Positions 23,201 to 34,439 of a stretch of 64,000 bases of DNA are shown piece after piece. Numbering within the stretch: position 1 is the stretch's first letter; each line of letters opens with the position of its first letter. The notes under the pieces are model-generated. The model made no database searches. It was given only the letters and a program-made list of their open reading frames with translations, and was not told where the DNA came from. The stretch lies in NCBI RefSeq assembly GCF_963576675.1, contig NC_088918.1:61266001-61330000 (forward strand). Direction: 5' to 3'. Made by a program: the position numbers and the translations under genes. The stretch comes from Euphorbia lathyris (lineage: Eukaryota > Streptophyta > Magnoliopsida > Malpighiales > Euphorbiaceae).

Positions 23201-23357
23201 ACATCACTTCATCAGAGACCATGTACTCAAGGGAGAGATCAAGCTGACCTATGTCCCAACGGATGAGCAGCTTGCTGATATCTTCACCAAGCCACTGGCT
23301 CGTGAGCAATTCAACATACTTAGAGAAGCTATCAGTATGTTCAATCCACTTCAATAA
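20253..23357 (+). pseudogene. pol: pol of Sirevirus B (protease-integrase-RT-RNase H, broken)
   Basis: The order is protease (DSACSRHMTG near 20303), integrase zinc finger (WHRRLGH near 20680), integrase core (DDFSRYTW, DNGGEF, NGVVERK), reverse transcriptase (YVDDIIFGA near 22410) and RNase H ([11 protein letters not shown] near 23006). Breaks are TAA at 20288-20290, TAA at 20480-20482 (Tyr in A) and a frameshift near 21950-21985. There, about 48 nt present in A are replaced by two near-identical 19-bp units. The gag-pol junction is one base shorter than in A, so pol is also out of the gag frame. The RNase H end is complete, and its stop is at 23355-23357. Confidence 0.92.
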
Positions 23358-23840
23358 AATCTAAGTACAATTCATGCTGAGTAATGTATTACATACTGAG
23401 TTGCTATACATGCTGAGTTGCTATACATACTGAGTTGCTATACATACTGAGTTGCTATGCATACTGAGTACTCATTACCACACAATGAACTAAAACTGCT
23501 TTATACACTCAGAACTTGAACGAATGAGTAACTATGTCGCTGAGTAATGCAGCTTGCACAATTAGGGTTTGCACGCGTATTTACGTAGTCTCTAGGATGA
23601 TGTAAGCGTCATCATTAGTAAAAGCATGCGCCGTTTCTCACAATTAATGTTAGTGATAACTGACCTTCGACGGTTCAAATTCCCACCATTCCATCCAACC
23701 TATCAAGTCACCATCCATCGTCTATAAATAGTGAACATTTTCTTACTATTCACTCTCTACGCTTGAAATTCGCACTCGAACCTTCTCTCTCTCTAAACTT
23801 CTGAACTTCAAATCTTCTCAAAGAAACTCTCAAGAACACC
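23358..23840 (+). promoter_or_regulatory. pol-env spacer of Sirevirus B with a promoter-like region
   Basis: After several near-tandem ACTGAGTTGCTATACAT units (23395-23470), the sequence holds TGATGTAAGCGTCATCA at 23598-23614, TATAAATA at 23723-23730 and a CT-rich leader to ATG 23841 (AACACCATG). The TGACG-like site lies 125 nt before the TATA box, versus 123 nt in element A. Confidence 0.6.
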
Positions 23841-26800
23841 ATGTCTGATTCCCAGAATGTCTCTGGTGACCAATATGAAGATAATCGCTCAGACATCAAC
23901 CCTGGCTCTCCACCTGAGCAAGAGTACATTGATACTCCAGAAGATGAGGCTCATACTGGACATGGTCAACATGACCAACCCATGGACGAGGTCAGCATTC
24001 TCGGTGTTGATCCTCACACTGAGCACTCAACTCCTTCTAAGAAAAAGAAGAAGGACAAGGGTAAGAAAACTGAGGAACCTGAGGAGAGAACCTTTCGATC
24101 CGTATACTCCGACGTTGAAGGCTTAGACGTTGTAGCTTCACGATGGTTCTCAAAAAGCTTCGTAGAGACTGTGAAACCTTACAGTGACTGGATATCCAAG
24201 AACGGATGGACCAAACTATTCTCCTTAAACGGGCTGACCTACCCAAGGCTTGTAACTGAGTTCTACTCCAATATGGTGGTTGCCACGGACGATATTGATT
24301 TTATGGTCACTTACATCAACAATAAGCAAATCATCATCAACCGTTCATATCTAGCCATCCTTCTAAACTTGAAGGATGAGGGAGCTGAGCTGAGAAGAAC
24401 AAATGACTACAAGAAGGTTAAGTACACCGCTACTTTTTGTAAACCTAAAGGGCATGTAGGGGAAGTCTCTTGCACTTCGCTTACTCAGCATCAGAGGCAC
24501 GCCCACTACCTACTGACCAACTACATCTATCCAAAGGTCAACGCCACATCCTCTGCCTCCAACTTCGAGCAATGCTTCTTATGGTATATGCTCAACTATA
24601 AACCCCTGAACATGCCTGTGTTCCTGATCGGGGCTATGCAATGAAGCACTGGAGCACTTCGAATGGGCTCACTCATTACCGAAATTCTTAGGGATCACAA
24701 AATCAGCTTTAAGAATGAGGAAAGCATATTAGGTACGGAAATCATCATTGAAGATCTCATTAAACTTGCACACAGTCTTCCCTTTAAATCAAAGAAAGGA
24801 AAGGATGCGGTGACTGAAGCTGAAGAGGAAGCTGAGCCGACCGGTAAAGGAAAGAAGAGAAAGGCAGAACCCACACTCCAAACTGTCAAACGCCTAAAAG
24901 TTGTTATGGCTAACTCATCTCCCGCCGAGTCAATCAAAAAGAAACCTCAACCTACCAAAGCTGCCCAAAAACGACCTGCCATTGTTCAAGAAACTGAAGA
25001 TGAACAAGAGAAAACTGAGTCACCCCTAAAGAGGAAGAGGGTTTCTAGAGTTACACCATTGGATGCAATTCCTCTGGATATATCCGTTCCAAAGGATTCC
25101 TTCTTTTTGCGAACTCAGGAATCTGCTGAAAGAACTCAACCTTCAAACAATCAATAAAAACAACCTGTCTCCGCTGAGCAGATGAAGAATCCAGCTACTG
25201 AGCCAAGAGATGAGTCAACTGTTGACACCACTAATAATGACGCTGAGCAAGTCCATCTTGTGTCACCAAGCACCACTGACCAACTCCTTTCTTCAAACCT
25301 TTCTAAAGATGGCAGTGACAAACGATATAAGAAGAAGGCACACAAACCTCCAGTGTTTGATATACTGGATGACTCACCTCTCCATGAACCTATCGTAAAT
25401 TTGACTGACTTGGACTTCAACTTTTTCTCTAAGCCTATTACCAAGCCCTCAGCAGTCAAGGAAAAATAAGCCTCTATTTCTAAGAGTCAAGAACATGGCG
25501 AAGCTGAAGCTCCTCAAGGTCAAAAGTCTGCCGACACTGCTGCTACCAGCTCATCAAAGCAAGTGATCGATGAACCCGCTGTTCAAGAGAATGAACATAC
25601 ACTAGAGAAATCTCCTGCTCAGGACAATCTCGAGCTGACTCCTCCTCAAGTCAATGTTCAGCTCCCGACTGACACTGAGCAGGTAGACAATGCTACGACA
25701 CCACTCAACTCTCTTCTAGAACAGTCAGACAATGTATCAATTCCTGCAGCGGATCACACCACTCAGTCTGCAACTTAAGTTGCTCAAACCTCACCTGATC
25801 CAAAGGACAACCCTAATTCTGGTGTGCATTCAGATGAACAACCACTTGCCGCCAACCAAAACTCAGTTCCTGAAACTTCTCAAACTGATCCTCTGCAGTT
25901 CTTGACTTCTTCCCAGTCTGGGAAACGAATCTTACAAGCTGCCCAAGAACTCATCGCAGAAATACAAAGCATTCATGTAACTGATACTGAGCACAGTTCA
26001 GCGGAGCCTACCCAACTAAGCACCATCACTCAACTCCTCATTGAACTAAAAGGCCTCAAGGAGCTCTTACGTGTGCTGACTGAAATGGTAGCTCAGCAGC
26101 CAAAGCAAGAGTTCGCTACCAAAATGGCAAACCTTCACTTGCACATGGTGCAACATATGGACACAATTGAAGGGAAACTCAACGCCTTAACTGCCGCCAA
26201 CTCTGATGTGGCTAAGTCAGCTCAACTTACTCAAGTCTTAACTGAGTTGACCACAACTCGAGAATTAGTTGCCTCTTCCTCTCAATGCACAATCGAGCAA
26301 ATTGCTGAATCCATTCGCATCCTCAATTTATCAAGAGAAGAGATGCAAACTGAACAGGCCAAGACATCTGAGATTTTTCAACTTGCCAAGGCAACTTATG
26401 ACCATGTCACACATCAATCTAACCAGCGACACCATTATGACGCTAGCCTGCTCAAAATGTACTATCAGTCCTACGCCATGATGACCGACACCAAGAGCTG
26501 GATGGGCAAGTCCCTTCAATTTATACTTAGCGTCATCAGTTCTCATATGGACATTCCGGCGTCCAACATGGCTGGTTGGATCAAGGTCTTTGACGGGCTC
26601 AAGCACAGTACAGCTTAACTCCAGCAGTATTCCGCCCTACTAACTCGTGCTGTTGAACAAGGGAAGTTTTATGCAGCTGTCCCTCAGCCCGTTGATGCTG
26701 GCAAAAAGGGGGAGAAAGATAAACATCCAGCTGGAACTCAACAAAAAAAACAACATCCTGGTTCCACTTCTTCAGTTGTCCCTCCTAGCACTCAACCACA

Positions 26801-26873
26801 GCCTCCTAGCACTCAACCCCAGCAACAACCCAAGACCAAGTCTAACCAAGTGTCTGTCAACATTAGGCGATAG
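23841..26873 (+). pseudogene. Envelope-like third ORF of Sirevirus B (five nonsense codons)
   Basis: The gene occupies a single reading frame of about 1,010 codons. Its only visible lesions are in-frame stops: TGA 24642, TAA 25155, TAA 25467, TAA 25776 and TAA 26616. No frameshift is needed, so this copy shows the ancestral layout. The N-terminal domain (codons 1-290) has WFSKSFVETVKPYSDW and FEQCFLWYMLNYKP segments and is the best conserved part between A and B. A Lys-rich patch (near 24050) and a long Gln/Thr/Pro-rich middle follow. A helical C-terminal domain (26020-26600) precedes a basic, Pro/Gln-rich tail. The role is unknown; no clear signal peptide or transmembrane anchor is seen. Confidence 0.78.
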
Positions 26874-27381
26874 ATATTTGTAACCTTGTGTACTTGCTTA
26901 TGTTATGTTGCGTGCTAAATCTAACGTATCTTCATTAAATTATCTGTGTTATCTGATTATCACTTTATGCCTAGCTGTTGTGTTGATCTAAATTCATGAC
27001 TTGTCTGACATGTCTCTTATTTGAATTGAACAAAGTAACTAAAGCTTGACAACATTGAATTAATCATGTACTTGGCCACTGAGTAAAACTACTCAGCCTC
27101 AATTAACTCACTCAGCTAACTCCAATATTTGAACTTAATCTTCCGCTTAACTTTATATCGAAACTGAGTGAAATAAGCCTGGTCCAAGAACTGACCTAAC
27201 TCTGAACACTGACTTTAGACTTACTTGATTAAACCTTAAAATGTTTAAAGTAAAACTAAGTCAGCGGCTCAACCCTTATGGGGGAGAATCTTAAGAAGTT
27301 AAGAATAGGTCAATCATCATGGGGGAGCTCAACACTGAGTTCCTTATTGAATATTTTTGCCAACATCAAAATGGAGGAGTT
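26874..27381 (+). promoter_or_regulatory. Polypurine-tract region upstream of the Sirevirus B 3' LTR
   Basis: TATGGGGGAG near 27278, CATGGGGGAG near 27320 and AAATGGAGGAG immediately before the LTR form a repeated purine motif. A further AAAGGGGGAG lies inside the end of the env-like gene near 26704. The copy next to the LTR has G-to-A relative to element A. Confidence 0.7.
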
Positions 27382-28695
27382 TGTTGAAACACCTTTCCAC
27401 ATGATTTTGATTTGACAAAATTATTTATGTGAATGATAAAAATATTCCAACACATTAAACTTAAATGCTTTGATTTATTCATACTAATGTGTTTGTTCAA
27501 TGTTGAGTTATTTGATTAATAAGCCAATTAGCTAAATGGACCCAAGGCCCATAAAAGGGAGTCAAAGCCTTACGGCCCAAGTAGACTCAAAACGCCGTCG
27601 TACTGAGTAAGACATAAGCCTAGCAACAAGAAGGATCGAGAAGCCTTCTACCAATAGCTTCAAGATGAAGCTGCTGAGTTGAACGATAAGAAATACAAGT
27701 TAGCAGCAGAACAGAATTAACTTAGAGACAAATTATTTCTACTTTGGATAAAGCTCAGAAGGCGCAGGAAGCTGTCTGGAAGACTTTGCCATAAATGTGG
27801 GAACATTCTGTTTCATCTGATGAAAAGCTGCTGAGTACTGGTGAAGATAGAAGATACAAGAATATGATTGGCCGAGGACGCTGAGCACGTACTGAGTGAA
27901 AGCGACAGGAAGCCGTTTTACTCCAACGGTTATTTCGAAATTCAAAATCACCGGTGCCTCAAGTGTCACTATAAATAGGCCACTCAAAGGCTTCATTCGA
28001 TGCAGATCTTCAATCAAGTCAAAACGCTGACCAAATTGATACTTGAAGTTCTGTGAGAAAAGCAAAGCAAATCTTACACCAACTCCAATCTTGTGTAAAA
28101 GTCTAGAGTGATTTTATTCATCTAAAGTGTTTTAGCAATTGTTGTTTAGGACAAACACTTATCATTTCTAGAAGTATAGAAAGGAGAAGCTAAGTACTCG
28201 GTTATAGTACTCGGCGGTAGTAATAGGAGTGAGTAGAGGAATAGAGGAAGGTGCTCTTGTATACTCAGCTTCTGTTGTAAAAGGTTTCGTGCTCTACCTT
28301 TAAAGAGCTCAGTAGAGGATTCAATAAGCTCGGAACGAGTTCCGGGGACTGGACGTAGGCGGAGAGGCTGAACCAGGATATGTCTGCTGAGTAACATATT
28401 TCTAACCCCTAACTCCTTTATATATTGCTTGCTATAAAACTGACTAAGTAACGAACTCACGCTGAGTTAAGTGCATTGAGAAGTTGAGTTCAGGAATAGA
28501 CTCAAGTGCTATCTCCTGACTCAAGAAAAGAAACAGACTTAGTCACCAGTTGACTAAGCTTGTGTCTTAAACTACTCAGCACTGCTGTGTAAACCTTTTC
28601 TTAAAGAAAAGAAGCCAGCCTTAACAGACAAATTTTTTGAATAGTTCCTATGCCCCCCCTTGGAACTAATCTTGTCACGTTACATGGGACCAACA
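27382..28695 (+). repeat. 3' LTR of Sirevirus B
   Basis: Full-length, TGTTGAAACACC to ATGGGACCAACA, 1,314 bp. Beyond it the Athila gag region begins directly. Minus-strand ORFs of about 100 codons seen in both LTR copies are explained by the duplication. Confidence 0.93.
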
Positions 28696-29913
28696 ATTCC
28701 GACCGCCGGGGGCGTTTTGGGATTGCCCTAGCCCGTGCTCCTTATATTCTTGGTGGAAATCGGGTGGGGGCCTCAATACGTTATTGTTATTACCGTATGA
28801 CAAATTAGGATGTTGGTATCAAGGTCTCCACCCGTTATCGTTATTATTCTGTCGGTTAGGATAGGAGTTTGAGTTAGAGTTGTACCTTTGGTTACCTCCT
28901 ACGTAACTTACGTTTTCGATATCACCGACAAAAGGGGTGCCGGTGTTGCAATTTCTCCTGTCGTGATCACCACCACAATGGTTGCACATCAGGACCTGTG
29001 CATCTTTGTTGAGGCTCAATTGTGCTATTAAAGCGTCTAGCTTCTTGTTCATCTCAACCATGGAACTCTTTGGAGCCTCCTTTTCCATGGCGAATGCTTG
29101 ATGTCTCGGGGGTCCGGCAAGCCGATCTTCTTACCATTGAACGCTTTTTCTTGCGAGCTCATTGATGAGCTCATATGCTTCGCTCGCCGATTTCCTGAAC
29201 AGGTCCCCATCTGCTGCGGAATCCACGGTAGCACGATTAGTAGGCGTCAAACCATGATAAAAAGTACTTACGAGATCGTGCTTGGGGATGTCGTGGTGTG
29301 GGCAACTTCGAAGCAATTTTCGGAACCTTGCCCAAGTCGCATGAAGGGCTTCGTAATCGAGTTACCGAAAGGAAGTGATATCATTGCGCAACTTCACCAT
29401 CTTGGAAGGTGGAAAGTAATAGGAGAGGAACTCCTTTTCGAGCTCGACCCATGACGTGATAGTTCCGGCTTCCAATGAGTGCAACCATTCCAACGCTTGG
29501 CCTGTCAAAGAAAAAAGAAAAAGTTTCAGACAAACGGCTTCAACCGGGACACCATTTTACCGAGAAGTATCGGCACACATAATAAATTTATCAAGATGTT
29601 CGTTAGGGTTCTCATGAAGTTCTCCTCCAAATTGACCGAGTTGTTGGATCAATTGGATCATGCTAGTCTTTATCTCATATGTGTTGGCCGGGATGGCGGA
29701 GGCAACGATTCCATTGCGATTTTATGGTCTATGCGGAGCTAGGATCTCCATCATTATTAGGGTGTCGTTTCCCCCTCCATTCGGGACGTTGTTCACCAGT
29801 GGGTTGGTTTCATTATTGACGTTGGCCATCTTTTCTCTCTGAATCCTATAAAGAGTTCGTTCTATTTCAAGATCAATAGGAACGAGAGTATCACTCCGAG
29901 ATCGGGTGTGCAT
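28696..29913 (-). pseudogene. gag: gag of the Athila-type element (decayed)
   Basis: Read on the minus strand, pieces run from a start region near 29913 (RTRSRSD-like, followed by MANVNNET) through a capsid segment near 29316-29131 (TFYHGLTPTNRATVD, then EAYELINELA). The nucleocapsid follows near 29088-28819 with zinc knuckle CNHCGGDHDRRNC, then an Asn/Tyr-rich tail ending in NGWRP. These are typical of Athila gag. The pieces lie in different frames, so several shifts have occurred. The 3' part of gag and all of pol are missing, because the sequence is cut by Sirevirus B. Confidence 0.7.
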
Positions 29914-30053
29914 AAACTCTTAAAGAAATTAAAGAAAAATATGAACAAGAAAGAATGTTTGTTAGTATATAAAAAAAGTATAAACAATTCATACAAAAAG
30001 AATGCCTAGACTAACAATAAAACGTTTTGGTCTAATATTGCAAGAAAGTATAA

Positions 30054-30072
30054 ATCCCCGGCAACGGCGCCA
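30054..30072 (-). other. Primer-binding site, tRNA-Asp type
   Basis: On the minus strand TGGCGCCGTTGCCGGGGAT lies six bases inside the LTR end. It is complementary to the 3' end of plant tRNA-Asp, the primer used by many Athila elements. It fixes the orientation of the element and identifies 30079-31808 as the 5' LTR. Confidence 0.9.
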
Positions 30073-31036
30073 AAAACTTGATGAGTATCCGGTAGAGCGG
30101 TAAAATATATGATGATAAGTGTGTGATATGGTTATGGATATGATCTTTCTAAGTGCTCTAACTCTACTAGACGCTACTACGTAGGGGCAAGTGTACCCCA
30201 TCGTATCAAGTAATAATCCGGTTAAGACCGGGTATCGAATCCACGGGATTTATATCTATAAGTATTAAACTACTCGGTTCTATTCGTTATCTAGGCGGTG
30301 AATACTTTAGGTTGGTTTGGGTGACAACTACAAACTACTCCTAAACTATGGTGAGACAGATTTATGTAATTCAAACTCTAAAGAAGTGATAAAGGTGACG
30401 ATAAGTTATAATATATAAGGAACAATAATTCCGAACATGTACGTATGATAATTTACTCTTGCAAAGACGATTATGTGTAGTTCGACCGACCCGTGAAGTA
30501 CTTAGACTACGTGGTTCCTAGTCAAGGCATGTCTAATGCTGGGGATCAGAAACTAGGGCCTGTATATTTCGAGGCTTGTCAATTCCTACAGTTTCCGGTG
30601 TGTCACTTCTGGTAGGGCAGCACCTATATGGTTCCCTAAAGATGACCCATGAAAGGGCGCCAGTAATCACGCTCCCCCACACAGTAATCAATTATAAGTA
30701 TCAAAACAAGTAGTAAATAGCCACACGTATAGAGAAACGGAAATTGCAAAACATATATGATAAATATGGAAGGTATAAAAGTGAAATACAACCGAGCCTA
30801 GTACATAGGAAGAGTACAAGCTAGTTAACAAGTAAAAAGGGAAGAAGAATCGGCCCTTAGGACTAGCTAACCGGACTCAATAGCCGTCACGTAGGACTCG
30901 GAGGTGGAACTCTCGAGCTTGGTGGAAGAGGATGGAACGGAACTACGACGGAGTAACGAGATAATCGTACAAGCTTTCAAGGTGGTAGAGTTTGGTTGCA
31001 TAAAACCTGAATGAAGAAATGAGTGCTAATCGCTCT

Positions 31037-31044
31037 TATTTATA
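31037..31044 (-). promoter_or_regulatory. TATA box of the Athila 5' LTR
   Basis: TATAAATA on the minus strand, with the cluster of CCCCGCGT words beginning about 65 nt upstream. This is the best candidate core promoter in this LTR. Confidence 0.5.
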
Positions 31045-31107
31045 CATCAAGCTCGGGGGTAGAATCGTAAATACACAAGTTACATTATTTCTGTAGTTTC
31101 CCAATGA

Positions 31108-31575
31108 CACGCCCCGCGTGGACAGGAAGACACCCCGCGTGTTTGCCCATTTCGTTGATAATTTCCTGCATGTGGATCAGATTCAGACCTGTTGTCTCAA
31201 CCATGCCCCGCGTGGACAGGAAGACGCCCCGCGTGTTTGCCCATTCCGTTGATAATTGCTTGCGTGTGGATCAGATTCAGACTTGTTGTCTCAACCACGC
31301 CCTTCGTAGGTTGGAGTACGCCCCGCGTGGTTGAGCCTCTAGAGTTCAATAGCTTGAATCACGTCTTTGACGCCCCGCGTGGCTTGGAAAACACCTCGCG
31401 TAACTGAGATCCTGAGACTTTAGATTGAAGAATTGCTCCTCTACGCCCCGCGTATAAGTGGAGATGCCCCGCGTGGTGTCTGTTGACTTCGTGGGACCAT
31501 GCAGTCTGACTGCTGTGATTGAGAGGGCATTGTTTTACGCCCCGCATGGTTGCTTCTGTGCCCCGCGTGTATCGG
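31108..31575. repeat. Cluster of nine CCCCGCGT motifs in the Athila LTR
   Basis: Intact words lie near 31114, 31134, 31206, 31228, 31322, 31373, 31445, 31467 and 31560, with degenerate copies near 31300, 31393 and 31539. Each contains the six-base word CCGCGT. Some of the spacing reflects a local 95-bp duplication, but the flanks of most copies are unrelated. Confidence 0.75.
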
Positions 31576-31817
31576 TGAATTTTACTCCTTTACTCGTACC
31601 TGCGAAGTACAATTCTCGGGAGCCGAGTTAGCTTGACATTTATTTTTCTGAAATTAATTGAAAACAAAGGAAATTAACCAAAAGCATAAAATTTATTTTT
31701 ATTTTATTATTTTATTAAAAAACATTATTTTTGTAATTAAACTTACTTATTTAGTACAAAATTAACCCGTAAATCACGCTAAAAGATAGGGACAAAATGT
31801 CCCTATCAGCTCCTTCT

Positions 31818-33257
31818 TGTTGAAACACCTTTCCACATGATTTTGATTTGACAAAATCATTTAAGTTAATCCATGATTAAGGGACAATTAAATTTAAGTG
31901 CTTTGATTTAATTGTACTAATATGTTTGTTCAATGTTGAGTATAAATATAAATACAAATAGAAATAAAAAGTAAGACAGGACGAAGTCAGCATGAGATCA
32001 CAGCACAAGCTGAGTAGAGTGGAACTCAGTATAAGAGAAGATAAGTCATCTTCAGAACAGAAGCTTAAAGATCAAGTCAATCAATGAAGCTGAGTGGAAC
32101 GGAACTCAGTATCAAAAGTAGAAAAGACTTCTTAAGAACTATGTCTTGCAGAACGAAGCTGACCATGGAAGCTGAGTAAAAGAGAACTCAGTATCTGAAT
32201 TGGCAACAATCAAAAGACAACTAATAACAAAGTCATGCCGAGTGATCTTCAGGACAGCACCAATGATCCGTTAGCTAAAAGACAAGTCCGAAAAATGTCT
32301 GAACCAATAATAGGAACCTCGGAATTACACACAAAAATGATTTCGAGATGCATGGGTCAAACGTCCGCTAGCAAAAAGACGAAACCTGTACAAGAAGACA
32401 AAACTACCAGAGCTTTGTCTCCCAAAAAAGCCGTTTTGGATTCAACGGAAAAATCAAATTCAAATGATTTGATCTTCAGATTGCAACTATAAAGGGACAA
32501 GTATACCTCTTGGATCATTGCCGATACACAGAAAATAAAAGTGAGAAAAATACAAGCAAAAAGCACATCAAAACAAAAAGAGATCTTACACCAATTTTTC
32601 TATTCTTGTGTAAAAGCTAGAGTGATCTTTGTAATCATCTAAAGTGTTCTTTGTCTGAAAAAGAACAAGTCTGTATCAATTGTATTATTGAGAGAATTGT
32701 GCTGAGTACTCGGTGTTGGGTGCTTAGTGGTAGAGAAACCTAAGTGTTCGGTTATAGCACTTAGTAGGAGTTGAGTAGACGAATAGAGGAAGGTACTCTT
32801 GCATATTCAACTACCTTGTAAACGGTTTGTGCTCTACCTTTAAAGAGCTCGGTATTGGATTTAAAAAGCCCGGAGGGACTCTGGGGACTGAACGTAGGCG
32901 GAGAGGCCGAACCAGGATAAGTTGTGCTGAGCAATCTCTAAACTCTCTCAATATATATATATATATATATCTGTATGTGTTGCTTGTTGTATTTACTCAG
33001 CATATAAATTGTCTAAATTGATATTGAGTAAATAAGAGTGCTGAGTTGGAAGTTGACCACAAAAGTGTCAATTCCCAACTCATATGTAAAATAGTTCCAG
33101 TCAACATCTGACTAAAGCTATCTTACGTTACAATCGGCCGTGCTGACCAAAGCTGAGTTGACAAACTTAAGAAAATATATTAAGTCAGCTTAATTAATTT
33201 CGAAAAAGTTATATTAGTTCCTAACCCCCCCTTGGAACTAATCACACGGGACCAACA
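31818..33257 (+). mobile_element. Solo LTR of a third Sirevirus-type family member (C)
   Basis: It starts TGTTGAAACACC and ends CACGGGACCAACA. A perfect 5-bp duplication, CTTCT, lies at 31813-31817 and 33258-33262. It is closest to the LTR of element A but diverged and with its own indels. A TATA box (CTATAAAGGG) lies near 32490. The conserved block GGGGACTGAACGTAGGC starts at 32883. No internal domain is left. It inserted five bases outside the Athila 5' LTR. Confidence 0.92.
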
Positions 33258-33265
33258 CTTCTTGG

Positions 33266-33420
33266 GTGTAAAAGACAAACAGGATGTCACTAACCAAATA
33301 CTTAATGCTGCTTTTCAGATGTAAAAGGTAAACAGGAGGTCACTAACCAAACACCTAAAACTTTCCATTCTAAAGTGAAAAGGCAAACAACAGCCTGAAA
33401 TTGAGCAACCAAACATCCCC
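33266..33420. repeat. Three degenerate tandem units of about 52 bp
   Basis: TGTAAAAGACAAACAGGATG, TGTAAAAGGTAAACAGGAGG and a weaker GTGAAAAGGCAAACAACAG start successive units, each followed by a (C)AACCAAACA word. The ends resemble termini of small DNA transposons, but no clean inverted repeat was found. Confidence 0.45.
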
Positions 33421-33618
33421 TAAATAAAGTATGAATTTTAAAATTCATAGCTTTTAGGGATTGTTATTTCTAGAAATTGTGGTTTATTTAATTTGATAAA
33501 ATTCAAATTATTTCCTGACATTGTTATAGATAATTTTTCAAATTGATTTTTTTTTTTTTGTAAATTTCTCATTATTTAATCCAATGATAAAACAAAAAGA
33601 CAAAGTGATGATTAGTTT

Positions 33619-34384
33619 CACTAGCGGAGCCAGTGGCTCCGCGGGCTCCGACCTTTCGACCGCCGACTTCATTCTTAGGTCAAATATGTTTAGCATTTGA
33701 TAGTCTCCCTAACTTTAGTTTATTAAAGCGTTTTTGTAGTGTAATTTTAATATTTTAAAATAATTGGGTTATTTAGAAGACATATTTTGTTGTAAATGAT
33801 CATGAGTTCAAACCCCTAAAACCTTATTTTTGGATTTTTAATTATCTATTTGATTTTTTTTTCTACATAACTATGCTATTATTATTAATTACTTTATATA
33901 TTCTCTTTATCTTGTTAACTCTTTTGAACTATTTTTTTCCAAAATAAATTTTTTAATTTTTGGAACTCAAAAAAAAAAATTCTAAATTAAATTTTACTTT
34001 ATGAAAATTATAAAAAATTCATAACTAAAAATAAAAAGATAAAAATGATATAATTTTTAAGAAATTAATGTTAGATTTATAAAACATTAAATATATTTAT
34101 TTTTTTAGACTTATTTTAATTTTTTAGCATTCAACACACCAAAACGATGAAAATTTAGGGGTTTTAATTTAGAAAATCAGCATTGAACTTATAGAAAAAT
34201 AAATATGTCTACGCTTTTCAAGTTTGGCACTTTTAATTTTTTAGTCACACCAAAACGAAGAAATTTTATCATGTTGGAGGCTCAAAAACATTTGTCCGGC
34301 CTAACAGGTTGGACTTTGAAAAATTTCCACAAACTGTAGAGCTACAATTAGCCCTCTAAGTGTGAAATCCTGACTCAGCTACTG
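33619..34384. mobile_element. Old hAT-like relic, 766 bp
   Basis: The left end CACTAGCGGAGCCAG and the right end CTGACTCAGCTACTG are imperfect inverted repeats related in sequence to the hAT-like element at 465-1584. Flanks ATTAGTTT (33611-33618) and GTTATTTT (34385-34392) match at six of eight positions, as an aged 8-bp duplication would. The interior is AT-rich and has no ORF. Confidence 0.6.
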
Positions 34385-34439
34385 GTTATTTTGTCATAAA
34401 CAAATTAACTATAGAAAGCACTATGCAAATTATAGAAGG

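Larger units (their letters stand above)
17130..28695 (+). mobile_element. Sirevirus-type Copia element B (11.6 kb, defective)
   Basis: LTRs lie at 17130-18447 and 27382-28695, with a tRNA-iMet primer-binding site at 18450-18461. The internal order is gag, pol, envelope-like ORF, polypurine motifs. LTRs differ by about two dozen bases by eye, nearly all transitions. The first four bases of the 5' LTR (TGTT) are missing and no target duplication is found: the flanks ACCGG/TCCA (left) and ATTCC (right) do not match. The left edge is therefore a rearrangement junction. Coding regions are more complete than in element A. Confidence 0.92.
1..31808 (-). mobile_element. Athila-type Gypsy element, pol-less, interrupted by two Sireviruses
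   Basis: The ends are an LTR fragment at 1-463 and a full LTR at 30079-31808, alignable over more than 400 bp. Reading the minus strand, the order is 5' LTR, tRNA-Asp-type primer-binding site, gag with one zinc knuckle, a spacer region, polypurine tract and 3' LTR. Host-element sequence survives in 28696-30078, 15108-17129 and 1585-1923. No protease, reverse transcriptase, RNase H or integrase is present in those pieces, so pol was lost. The Athila assignment rests on the primer-binding site and on gag motifs typical of that lineage. The left end lies outside the window, so its target duplication cannot be checked. Confidence 0.75.
30079..31808 (-). repeat. 5' LTR of the Athila-type element (1,730 bp)
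   Basis: On the minus strand it begins TGATAGGGACATTTTGTCCC and ends GGATACTCATCA, next to the primer-binding site. A TATA box (TATAAATA) lies at 31037-31044 of the plus-strand numbering. Nine intact CCCCGCGT motifs lie just upstream of it in transcriptional terms (31109-31570). An internal duplication of about 95 bp is visible: 31108-31200 versus 31203-31295. A perfect near-terminal inverted repeat GGGACA...TGTCCC is present at the start. Confidence 0.85.

Noticed and set aside
27739..28460. Minus-strand ORFs of about 100 codons in the Sirevirus B LTR, also seen in the 5' LTR (17483-17809, 18001-18204)
   Set aside because: They are alike only because the LTRs are duplicates. They read antisense to the LTR, have no start context, and show no protein-like conservation with the LTRs of A and C.
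29098..29454. Plus-strand ORF of 118 codons
   Set aside because: Antisense to Athila gag, whose capsid and zinc-knuckle motifs read on the minus strand.
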